Part shown: positions 1 to 5,351 of the stretch, piece by piece | Position numbering within the stretch: the first letter of the stretch is position 1 | Layout: the number at the start of each line of letters is the position of its first letter | Position numbers and translations under genes: made by a program | NCBI GenBank assembly: GCA_024762375.1 | Contig: JANTHQ010000074.1 | Location: 1 to 7,689 of the forward strand | Reading direction: 5' to 3' | From: Anaerolineaceae bacterium | GTDB taxonomy: Bacteria > Chloroflexota > Anaerolineae > 4572-78 | Length of the DNA: 7,689 bases | Notes under the pieces: model-generated | Database searches by the model: none | The model's input: only the letters and a program-made list of their open reading frames with translations | Told to the model about the DNA's origin: nothing

Positions 1-1
1 G

Positions 2-199
2 GTGGCAAAACAGGTCGCGCGGGTGTTGAACAGCAATACCGCTTTTGCAGACGGAACACCGCACCACCGTTTTTTCTCAACCGGCGATGGTCAATCGCTG
101 GCGATGCTGTTGGCTCAGGTGGGATATCCGGCTGCGAAAATTAATCGGTTGCGGTGGCAGAAAGATTTGTCACACACAACGCTCGGTGCAGTTGAATGA
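2..199 (+). CDS. C-terminal fragment of an unrecognised protein, 5' end outside the window
   Basis: This open frame enters from the left edge and ends at TGA 197-199, giving about 65 visible residues. I do not recognise the family. The fragment has a central stretch reading TGDGQSLAMLLAQVGYPAAK and no membrane segment. The GTG at position 2 need not be the true start; more likely the gene continues to the left. Codon-position composition supports real coding: over the first 46 codons G+C is roughly 63, 46 and 59 percent at positions 1, 2 and 3 by hand count. It converges on the last gene of the minus-strand operon and overlaps its 3' end by 59 bp, which is long for two real genes, so one of the two ends may be misplaced. 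No terminator hairpin is visible between them. Alternative: a chance open frame. Confidence 0.42.
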   Translation: MAKQVARVLNSNTAFADGTPHHRFFSTGDGQSLAMLLAQVGYPAAKINRLRWQKDLSHTTLGAVE

Positions 200-334
200 G
201 CCGATCAATTTTCGCTGCGGGATGATAATTGTGCCATGCTTCGCGCCATTGCGAACGCCGACTCAAAATGAGTTGCGCATAGTGCAATAACGGCGCCGGA
301 ACCGGTTGTGGCGGCCGGGGATATCCGGCTGCGA
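121..334. repeat. 17-bp exact direct repeat, copies at 121-137 and 318-334
   Basis: GGGATATCCGGCTGCGA occurs twice, 197 bp apart on the same strand. Each copy contains the palindrome GGATATCC. The right copy lies inside the hypothetical gene (coding AAGYP on the minus strand); the left copy begins just beyond its stop codon (coding GYPAA on the plus strand). An exact match this long over such a short distance is unlikely by chance, but the flanks do not match, so a longer duplication is not visible. Confidence 0.6.
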
Positions 335-629
335 TATGTTCTGCCAGCAACCATACCACCCAACCCCCACCGACAACTTTTTGCGCCGCGATATTTTCCA
401 GCGACACCGGTTCAATCTCGCGAGCCGGTGTTTTGAGTGCCTGTTGCAGCGCCGCCAAATAATCGGCGGGGGTGGGCAGCGATATACTTTCTGTGAGCCG
501 TGTTTCGCGCAAAAAAGCAGATTCCAGCGCGGGCAGGGTGTACCCCGGCGAAATTACATCGCCGTGCCAAAAGCCCCCCCACAGCGCTTCGTCAACTTCC
601 AGCGAAACGGGCGTAAATGGAATGGTCAA
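141..629 (-). CDS. Hypothetical protein, about 162 residues, last gene of the minus-strand operon
   Basis: No family is recognised. The protein appears soluble, with no signal peptide or clear membrane helix. The N-terminal part contains DEALWGGFWHGDVISPGYTLP; the middle is a charged helical region with PADYLAALQQALKTPAREIE; a short hydrophobic stretch GGGWVVWLLAEHIAAGYP follows, then a Trp/Arg/His-rich helical tail. The start chosen is TTG 629-627, whose last two bases overlap the TGA (628-626) of the preceding gene, a TTGA arrangement like the common ATGA coupling. An in-frame TTG at 671 would add 14 residues but lies deeper in the upstream gene. Neither has a good Shine-Dalgarno sequence, so translation probably depends on coupling. 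The stop is TAA 143-141. A GIY-YIG/DUF4332 gene precedes it, but this does not fix a function. The 3' end overlaps a convergent open frame. Confidence 0.62.
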   Translation of the reverse strand: MTIPFTPVSLEVDEALWGGFWHGDVISPGYTLPALESAFLRETRLTESISLPTPADYLAALQQALKTPAREIEPVSLENIAAQKVVGGGWVVWLLAEHIAAGYPRPPQPVPAPLLHYAQLILSRRSQWREAWHNYHPAAKIDRLIQLHRALCVTNLSATATD

Positions 630-1297
630 TGGCTGATGACGCGCGGTAATTCTTTGGCTTGCGCGACCCAAGTTTCAACTTGCCCGATGCTGGGTGCGCG
701 ACGGACAAGGTTTTTATCGTGATTGATATCAACCATTTTTGCGTGCAAATTGGCGGGATTGCGCTGAGCCAATTCCGGCACGGTATCGACGCCGGCGGCT
801 TCCAGCAAATCCGCATATTCTTCGCCGATACCTTTTACCCGCATCAAATCGGCGCGATTGACCCAATCAAGCACCAATTTATTGCTGATACCGGTTTGCT
901 CGACGATAGCTTTTCGCCCTGCCGACGTTGCGCCCTGCTCCAACAGGGCTTCGATGCTGTTGATGCCGATTGCCTGCAGTTTTTCGGCGTATGTACCGCC
1001 GATGCCTTCAATTTTGGTTAATTTGGTCATAGATTTCCTCCTGTCCACACTATTATTTCCACTGGCGATGAGTGCCAGTTTCTCACGACGTGACAGCCTT
1101 TTGATGGCATATTCGCGCTGCATGGCAGCTGTCTGAGTGGCATGTTCTTCGGCGTAAACCAGTTTTACCGGCAACCGGTGGCGCGTGTACTTTGCGCCTT
1201 TGCCGCGATTGTGCGCCTGCAACCGCCGCGCCAAATCGATTGTCCAGCCGGTATACAGTGAATCATCGGCGCACTTTAAAATGTACACAAACGGCAT
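626..1297 (-). CDS. GIY-YIG nuclease domain joined in frame to a DUF4332 (helix-hairpin-helix) protein
   Basis: A single 223-codon frame with two modules. Residues 1-80 are a GIY-YIG domain of the small UPF0213/YhbQ type: VYILKC (4-9), YTGW (15-18), HN (29-30), GKGAKYTR (32-39) and the helix AMQREYAIKRLSRREK with the expected acidic residue E62. Residues 90-223 match DUF4332, with two helix-hairpin-helix-like repeats, IEGIGGTYAEKLQAIGI (95-111) and VKGIGEEYADLLEAAGV (154-170), a fold usually linked to DNA or protein binding. DUF4332 proteins are normally separate and start with a sequence like the MTKLTKIEGIG found here at M90. That ATG (1030-1028) has AGGAGG six bases upstream, so DUF4332 (626-1030, 134 residues) is probably also, or only, made as its own protein. 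The ATG at 1297 shares one base with the TAA of the upstream tyrA-like gene. Whether a full-length fusion is made is uncertain; GIY-YIG activity on DNA is inferred from the family. Confidence 0.85.
   Translation of the reverse strand: MPFVYILKCADDSLYTGWTIDLARRLQAHNRGKGAKYTRHRLPVKLVYAEEHATQTAAMQREYAIKRLSRREKLALIASGNNSVDRRKSMTKLTKIEGIGGTYAEKLQAIGINSIEALLEQGATSAGRKAIVEQTGISNKLVLDWVNRADLMRVKGIGEEYADLLEAAGVDTVPELAQRNPANLHAKMVDINHDKNLVRRAPSIGQVETWVAQAKELPRVISH
1037..1042 (-). promoter_or_regulatory. Strong internal ribosome binding site (AGGAGG) for the DUF4332 part
   Basis: On the minus strand AGGAGG is followed by AAATCT and ATG (1030-1028), a full Shine-Dalgarno match with 6-nt spacing and the strongest in the window. 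It lies inside the longer GIY-YIG/DUF4332 frame and encodes the linker residues DRRKS. A ribosome site this good at a domain boundary indicates independent initiation of DUF4332. Confidence 0.8.
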
Positions 1298-2259
1298 TAT
1301 TCTCGCCGTTTGCCAATCCCCAAAAATTGCTGAAACAGATTTTGTTTCTCGGCAGATTTATCGTCTTTGGGGAATAAATTGCTCAGTTGATTGTTTTCAA
1401 AATCGGCGAGCCATTCGGCGCGGGCATTGACTGCTTGCTGCACGAATGTTTCAAATGCGGCGGGGTCATCCTGCTGTAAAAGCGACTGCACCTGCCGCAA
1501 TGTTTCGATGAACGCATCGATGCGCCGCGAAAGGTTGGTGCGGTTGGCCAGCAGACCCGTCGCTAGCGCCGCCGCGTCGTTTTCTGCCCCGGACGATATG
1601 CGGGCGAACGTGCTGCCCGCCAGTTTGCGGGTTTCTTTCCATGTCGGTGTTTGGCTGACATCGTGCGCCAGTGCGATGCTCAGCAAAATTGGCAGGTCGT
1701 TCACTGCGCTGGCCAAGCCATCGTGCTCGGCGGCATCCAGATAAAACGGTGTACCGCCCACCAGCGTCACAAAATCTTCCAGCAATTTTACGGCTTCCGG
1801 TGCGACATTCGCCGCGGGGGTGAGACAATACAGCGCGTTTTTAAACAAATCGGCGCTGGCATGTTCCGGCCCACTGCCACCGGGGGCGACAATTGGATGC
1901 CCGCCCACAAAATGAACCGATGGCGGCAAAAGTTCGGCGGCCAATTGCAGGATTTTGGTTTTGACGGGTAGCGTATCGGTTACCACCGCATCCGATTTCA
2001 ATTCGGGGCCGATGGCTTCCAGCGTGGAACGGACGGCATCGGCGGGGAGCGCCAGCACCACCAAATCAGCCCCATCAATGGCGTTGATGAGATTCCATTC
2101 CGATTTGTCGAATGCGCCCATTTTCAGTGCCTGCCGCGTGGCCAGCGGGTCTTTATCGTGGGCAATCAATTGAGGCGGGTCGTCCGTTTGCTTTAATGCC
2201 AGCGCCAGCGATGTGCCGATGGCACCGGTTCCGATAATGGTAATTTTTACATTGCTCAT
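1297..2259 (-). CDS. TyrA-like NAD(P)-dependent dehydrogenase (prephenate/arogenate dehydrogenase family)
   Basis: The family oxidatively decarboxylates prephenate or arogenate in tyrosine synthesis, in the cytosol. The 320 residues show a Rossmann domain with GTGAIG (10-15), the second-strand acidic position at HDKD (34-37), and LVVLALPADAV (66-76). The family linker GGHP (119-122), with the catalytic-type H121, is followed by SGPEHASADLFKNALYCLTP (129-148). A C-terminal all-helical domain contains AEHDGLASAVNDLPILL (177-193) and LAGSTFARIS (213-222). Several usually conserved substrate-pocket positions differ: GSVK is LPVK (97-100) and the SHLPH motif is NDLPI (187-191). No ACT or chorismate mutase domain is present; the last 40 residues are polar and not recognised. 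The start is ATG 2259; its ribosome site is weak. It lies 60 bp after the HD gene and overlaps the next gene by one base (TAATG). The TyrA fold is secure; the substrate is not. Confidence 0.85.
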   Translation of the reverse strand: MSNVKITIIGTGAIGTSLALALKQTDDPPQLIAHDKDPLATRQALKMGAFDKSEWNLINAIDGADLVVLALPADAVRSTLEAIGPELKSDAVVTDTLPVKTKILQLAAELLPPSVHFVGGHPIVAPGGSGPEHASADLFKNALYCLTPAANVAPEAVKLLEDFVTLVGGTPFYLDAAEHDGLASAVNDLPILLSIALAHDVSQTPTWKETRKLAGSTFARISSGAENDAAALATGLLANRTNLSRRIDAFIETLRQVQSLLQQDDPAAFETFVQQAVNARAEWLADFENNQLSNLFPKDDKSAEKQNLFQQFLGIGKRRE

Positions 2260-2265
2260 GGTGTT

Positions 2266-2308
2266 GTCCGTTAGTCGTTGGTTATTGGCGATTGGTTATT
2301 TGTCCGTT
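2266..2308. repeat. Short direct repeats in the gap between the HD and tyrA-like genes
   Basis: The 60-bp gap holds TTGGTTATT twice (2278-2286 and 2292-2300), flanked by GTCCGTT on each side (2266-2272 and 2302-2308). The second spacer, between the tyrA-like start and the HD stop, has no evident promoter or hairpin terminator. It resembles the low-complexity intergenic short repeats seen between genes in filamentous bacteria; a function is not evident. Confidence 0.45.
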
Positions 2309-2319
2309 CGCAAATTCTT

Positions 2320-2874
2320 TCAATTTTTGTTGTCTGCCGCATAAAGTGCGGCGTGAAGTTTTTCTATGGCCGAATCGGGCCGGGCTGCCGGTTTTTGCTG
2401 GTGGCGGGCAATCAATTGTGCAACCGTTGCCGAGCAACCGGCTTCGTGTGCCCACTGTGCGCCAATGTCGGGATGACGGGCGTTGATGACGAATGGACGC
2501 CGCCAGCGTGCACAATCGAGCGGCGCGGATGCCAGCCGGTTCAAAAGTGCCGGGCTGGTGCGGCGCAACACAACCACCAGCACGCGATGGATGAGCGGCT
2601 GTCCCATCGCCTTTCCGACATCGTGCAGCAGTGCCGCTTGCAGCAATGCCGCATCGGTGTGCCCGTCGGCAAGCAGGGTTTTCGCCACAGCGATGCCGTG
2701 CCGCCGGTCGGGCGTGCTCATCCGCTGAAAAAGTTTCAGCGCGGCGGGATTTTGTCCCAAAAGATCGGCCACCAGCGCGATATCATCATCGGAGATGGTG
2801 GCAAACACCGCCCGGAAAAATTGTGCTGTCCGATAGCGGGCATGGGCTAGCGCGGTCATCAGCCGATGAGCCAT
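2320..2874 (-). CDS. HD-domain protein, probable metal-dependent phosphohydrolase
   Basis: A 184-residue soluble protein with a complete-looking set of HD metal ligands: H59 in RRHGIAVAK, the HD doublet H84-D85 in AALLHDVGKA, H134 in ARHPDIG, H158 in LIARHQ and D181 in LYAADNKN at the C-terminus. The spacing and the motif Q/LRMSxxDxRH before H59 fit the single-domain HD proteins common in Chloroflexota. Substrates in the superfamily include nucleotides, cyclic dinucleotides and RNA ends; none can be chosen here, and no GYP motif is present. Two starts are possible: ATG 2874, overlapping the protease gene by 16 bases with GGTGG just upstream, or ATG 2859 (five residues shorter), sharing one base with the protease stop (TGATG). 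Either gives translational coupling. Its product may work at the membrane with the protease, but only gene order supports that. Confidence 0.85.
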   Translation of the reverse strand: MAHRLMTALAHARYRTAQFFRAVFATISDDDIALVADLLGQNPAALKLFQRMSTPDRRHGIAVAKTLLADGHTDAALLQAALLHDVGKAMGQPLIHRVLVVVLRRTSPALLNRLASAPLDCARWRRPFVINARHPDIGAQWAHEAGCSATVAQLIARHQQKPAARPDSAIEKLHAALYAADNKN

Positions 2875-3737
2875 CCCACCACCAGATTTGTCGGGGCGAT
2901 GATGAGTCCGGTGAATAATGGGCCGCCCAAGAATATCAAAATGAGCAAAATCAGCGGCCCGAACGGTTCCAGTTTTAAAAACGTGCTCGCGGTGGGATAT
3001 GGCAAAAATCCGGCCAAAACCCGAAATCCATCCAGCGGCGCGATGGGCAGCAGGTTAAAAAAGACCAGCACCACATTCAGATAGATGAAAAATGAAAAGA
3101 GTTCGGCAGGGTTGGGCAGGTATGTCGAATAAAAAATCGGGTCGATGATACCCAGTTTTATCGGTACGGCGGCCAACAGCGCCAACAGCAAATTCGACAT
3201 CGGCCCCGCAGCGGCGACAATCGCCATGCCCGCCTTCGGGCCGTTGCGCAGATTGTATGGGTTGACCGGCACGGGTTTTGCCCAGCCGAAACCGACTGCC
3301 AGCACCATGATACTGCCCAGCACATCCAAATGGCGGCGCGGGTCGAGCGTCAGCCGCCCGGCGTTTTTCGCGGTAGAATCGCCCAGCCGGTATGCCACCA
3401 GCGCGTGCGAAAATTCGTGCACGCTGAACGCGATGACCAGCACCACCGCCAGCGCGATGGTCTGTTTGATGGTCGAACCGGCGCCGCGCGTTAAGTTTTG
3501 CAAAAATGAAATGATGAAAAAGGCGATGATGGGACTCAAGTCCATCATGCCCACCCGACTGAACGGGCGCAGCGGGCGTAAAATCGGGTCGGTGATGCGG
3601 TAGAGCCACTGCACGGCGGGATAAAATCGGCTGACTTGAAGGCCTGCCATCGGCAGCCACGATAATAGCACTCGAATTAAAACCAGCCATTTGAGAAGTT
3701 CGAGAATGTAAAATACAGTTGTTGAGAAAAAATTCAT
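2859..3737 (-). CDS. YggT domain fused to a site-2 protease (M50 family intramembrane metalloprotease)
   Basis: Residues 1-85 look like a YggT protein: a TM helix (about 8-30), the conserved PAVQWLYRITDPILRPLRPF (40-59), DLSPIIAFFIISFL (66-79). From about residue 92 an M50 protease follows: the zinc motif HEFSH (H107, E108, H111) in a TM helix, GRLTLDPRRHLDVLGS (127-142), FGWAKPVPVNPYNLRNGP (150-167), AAGPMSN (176-182) and NLLPIAPLDG (228-237) with the third ligand D236. This is the short site-2 protease form without PDZ or CBS domains. Such proteases cut TM substrates such as anti-sigma factors within the membrane; the substrate here is unknown. No ATG, GTG or TTG lies at the domain boundary (around codons 80-92), so this is a true fusion. 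Start ATG 3737 has AGGT seven bases upstream. It is the first gene of the minus operon, about 95 nt after the predicted transcription start. Confidence 0.92.
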   Translation of the reverse strand: MNFFSTTVFYILELLKWLVLIRVLLSWLPMAGLQVSRFYPAVQWLYRITDPILRPLRPFSRVGMMDLSPIIAFFIISFLQNLTRGAGSTIKQTIALAVVLVIAFSVHEFSHALVAYRLGDSTAKNAGRLTLDPRRHLDVLGSIMVLAVGFGWAKPVPVNPYNLRNGPKAGMAIVAAAGPMSNLLLALLAAVPIKLGIIDPIFYSTYLPNPAELFSFFIYLNVVLVFFNLLPIAPLDGFRVLAGFLPYPTASTFLKLEPFGPLILLILIFLGGPLFTGLIIAPTNLVVGWLIG

Positions 3738-3752
3738 TAAAATTACCTGATG

Positions 3753-3782
3753 TTTCAGTGGTTAGTTTTCAGTTATCAGTGA
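3753..3782. repeat. CAGT-type short repeats in the leader of the minus operon
   Basis: TTTCAGT occurs at 3753-3759 and 3767-3773, followed by ATCAGTGA at 3775-3782, forming an A/T-rich low-complexity block just upstream of the protease start. It resembles heptamer-like intergenic short repeats; no protein site is recognised. Confidence 0.35.
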
Positions 3783-3838
3783 ATGCGCGAATCTTCGTTC
3801 TATCTCTATCCCTATCTCTATCCCCATCGCGCATCACT
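3778..3838. repeat. Imperfect inverted repeat enclosing a 12-bp tandem repeat
   Basis: AGTGAATGCGCGA (3778-3790) and TCGCGCATCACT (3827-3838) are inverted copies differing by one inserted A; eight central bases pair perfectly. Between them CTATCTCTATCC occurs twice in tandem (3800-3811, 3812-3823), itself built of near-identical hexamers. The right arm abuts the minus-strand -10 box, so the element could be an operator, or a hairpin at the 5' end of the minus-operon mRNA. A decayed small mobile repeat is an alternative. Confidence 0.6.
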
Positions 3839-3847
3839 ATTATAGCA
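3839..3847 (-). promoter_or_regulatory. Extended -10 promoter element for the minus operon
   Basis: On the minus strand this reads TGC-TATAAT, a perfect -10 hexamer with the TGn extension. The hexamer 17 bp upstream (TGTGGA) is a poor -35, which the extended -10 could offset. Transcription would start near 3832, giving a leader of about 95 nt before the protease ATG at 3737. Predicted from sequence only. Confidence 0.6.
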
Positions 3848-3904
3848 CAGGCGGCATGAAATCCACATTTCGGGCGTGGTTTTTCGCATTTGAGTTTCAT
3901 CCGC

Positions 3905-3910
3905 TATAAT
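3905..3910 (+). promoter_or_regulatory. TATAAT -10 box for the plus-strand operon
   Basis: A perfect TATAAT 19 bases before the ATG of DUF951; the start of transcription is expected near 3917, so the leader would be only about 10-20 nt. The -35 at 17 bp (TTTCGC, 3882-3887) is weak. The box lies inside the frame if DUF951 were started at TTG 3890, which argues for a later start. Confidence 0.55.
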
Positions 3911-3928
3911 GACGCCCATGTGGGGGTG

Positions 3929-4156
3929 ATGACCGTGATTGACCCAACGGATATTCGATTGGATGATGTGGTGCAGATGCGCAAGCCGCATCCCTGCGGT
4001 GGTGACCGCTGGCAGGTGGTGCGTCTCGGCACGGATATCGGCATGGTGTGTTTAACCTGCCGCCGAAAAGTTTATCTGCCGCGCAGTAAATTCGCCCGCC
4101 AAGCCAAACGCATTCTCTCTCGCGGTGCGGAATCGCCGCCGGTGATGCAGGGATAA
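3929..4156 (+). CDS. DUF951 family protein
   Basis: A small basic protein (75 residues from ATG 3929) with the whole DUF951 signature: DIRLDDVVQMRKPHPCGG, W21-type position in RWQVVRLGTDIGMVC, then CLTCRRKVYLPRSKFARQAKRIL. Three cysteines (HPCGG and CxxC) suggest a small metal-binding or strand-rich fold; the function of the family is unknown to me. The frame is open back to TTG 3890, but a TATAAT box lies in that stretch, so a start at ATG 3929 or GTG 3935 is favoured; GGGGG (3922-3926) is 8 nt before GTG 3935, which makes that start a serious alternative. DUF951 proteins normally begin close to the D-I-x-L-x-D-x-V motif, as they would here. The GT28 gene starts four bases after its stop, so the two are cotranscribed. 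Confidence 0.88.
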   Translation: MTVIDPTDIRLDDVVQMRKPHPCGGDRWQVVRLGTDIGMVCLTCRRKVYLPRSKFARQAKRILSRGAESPPVMQG

Positions 4157-4160
4157 TCGT

Positions 4161-5300
4161 ATGAAAAAACGCATCCTCTTTTTGATGTCTGATACCGGCG
4201 GCGGGCATCGCGCCGCTGCCGAAGCCATTGACGAAGCCATCCATTATTTATACCCCGATAGATACGACACCATCATCGAAGATTTATGGAAAGAACACAC
4301 CCCGTGGCCGGTCAACCGCATCCCCGATGCCTACCCGTGGATGGCGGGACCCGGCGTGCCGATGTGGAAATTGATGTGGGCAATTTCGACCACCATGCAG
4401 CCGTTGCCCCACAAATTTGTGTTCCCCGGGGTGTCGCCGGTGCTGCGGCGGCGAATCGTTCGCTATTTTCAGCAAACCAATCCCGATTTGATTGTGTCGG
4501 TGCATCCGCTGATGAACCATTTGGGCGTGAGACTGCGCGACAAAGCCGGGCTTTCGACGGTGCCATTTATGACGGTGGTCACCGATATGGTCAGCGTGCA
4601 TCCCACATGGATTTGCCCGGATGTGACGCTGTGTACCGTGCCGACCAACCCCGCCCGCGACCTTGCCATCCATTGGGGGATGCGCCCCGAGCAGGTGGTG
4701 GTGACGGGGCAACCGGTCGCGCTGAAATTTTCTCGCATTTCCGCCGATAAAGTTGAACTCAAGCGCCAATTGGGGCTCGACCCCGACCGAAAAGCCGTGC
4801 TGATTGTCGGTGGTGGCGAAGGGATGGGCCCGGTGTTCAAAATTGCCCGTGCCATCGCACAGACGGCATCGCAGGCGCAATTGATGGTGGTTGCCGGGCG
4901 AAACCGGCAGCTCAAAACCCAACTCGACGCGGTTGACTGGGAAATTCCCACGAAAATTTTCGGATTTGTGAAAAACATGCCCGAACTGATGGGCGCGGCA
5001 GATATTCTGGTGACCAAGGCCGGGCCCGGCACCATCAGCGAGGCATTCATCGCCCGGTTGCCGTTGATTTTGTATGGGTATATCCCCGGGCAGGAAACGG
5101 GGAATGTGACGTATGTGCAGGAACGGAACGCGGGTATTTTGGCAGAAGACCCGCAGGAAATCGGGCAGCTGGTGCGCGACTGGCTGGGCGATTATGCCCC
5201 GCTGTTGCAGCAGATGACACGCAACGCGGCATCGCTGGCGCGCCCGCAGGCGGTGCTGGATATCGCCCGGCATATGCATGATTTGATAGAAGCGAATTGA
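4161..5300 (+). CDS. GT28-type glycosyltransferase, MGDG synthase / diacylglycerol glucosyltransferase-like
   Basis: The family moves a hexose from UDP-sugar to diacylglycerol or a similar lipid on the inner face of the membrane. The 379 residues have the two-lobed GT-B layout. N-terminal MGDG-synthase domain: LMSDTGGGHRAAAEAI (8-23, glycine-rich loop and His16), PDLIVSVHPLMNH (108-120), VTDMVSVHPTW (140-150), VTGQPV (181-186). C-terminal GT28 domain: VLIVGGGEGMG (213-223), MVVAGRN (242-248), FVKNMPELMGAADILVTKAG (269-288), GPGTISEA (288-295), and PGQETGN (309-315), the PGQExGN motif being typical of MGDG synthases and their bacterial relatives. No TM helix is visible, so it is likely peripheral. 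Acceptor and sugar cannot be told from sequence; a MurG-like role is less likely given the GGGH loop and PGQE motif. ATG 4161 follows the DUF951 stop by four bases, with AGGGA just upstream. Its 3' end contains a promoter for the next genes. Confidence 0.88.
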   Translation: MKKRILFLMSDTGGGHRAAAEAIDEAIHYLYPDRYDTIIEDLWKEHTPWPVNRIPDAYPWMAGPGVPMWKLMWAISTTMQPLPHKFVFPGVSPVLRRRIVRYFQQTNPDLIVSVHPLMNHLGVRLRDKAGLSTVPFMTVVTDMVSVHPTWICPDVTLCTVPTNPARDLAIHWGMRPEQVVVTGQPVALKFSRISADKVELKRQLGLDPDRKAVLIVGGGEGMGPVFKIARAIAQTASQAQLMVVAGRNRQLKTQLDAVDWEIPTKIFGFVKNMPELMGAADILVTKAGPGTISEAFIARLPLILYGYIPGQETGNVTYVQERNAGILAEDPQEIGQLVRDWLGDYAPLLQQMTRNAASLARPQAVLDIARHMHDLIEAN

Positions 5301-5312
5301 GTGTGGTACAAT
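5283..5312 (+). promoter_or_regulatory. Internal promoter over the end of the GT28 gene
   Basis: TTGATA (5283-5288, five of six consensus) is followed after 18 bp by TACAAT (5307-5312, five of six), preceded by TGG as an extended -10. Transcription is expected near 5319, between the GT28 stop at 5300 and the ATG at 5352. It is the best-matched two-box promoter I see in the window. Confidence 0.6.
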
Positions 5313-5351
5313 GTCTGTTCGGCAGATGAAGTTTTGGGTCAGGGGAACGTG

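Noticed and set aside
2278..2850. Plus-strand frame of 190 codons opposite the HD gene
   Set aside because: Cys- and Arg-rich shadow with no motifs; the minus strand has all HD ligands.
3055..3690. Second minus-strand frame of 211 codons inside the protease gene
   Set aside because: It is the shifted frame of the YggT-S2P gene, lacks the membrane profile and shows no family motif.
3800..3825. CTATCTCTATCC repeats as a CRISPR array
   Set aside because: Only two 12-bp units in direct contact, with no spacers and no cas genes.
3890..3928. Extended DUF951 start at TTG 3890
   Set aside because: The added 13 codons include the TATAAT box and are not expected in DUF951 proteins, which begin near the DIxLxDxV motif.
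5301..5351. GTG 5301 as the start of the four-TM protein
   Set aside because: The added 17 residues overlap a strong promoter -10 and have no membrane or motif content; ATG 5352 has a proper AGGGG site.
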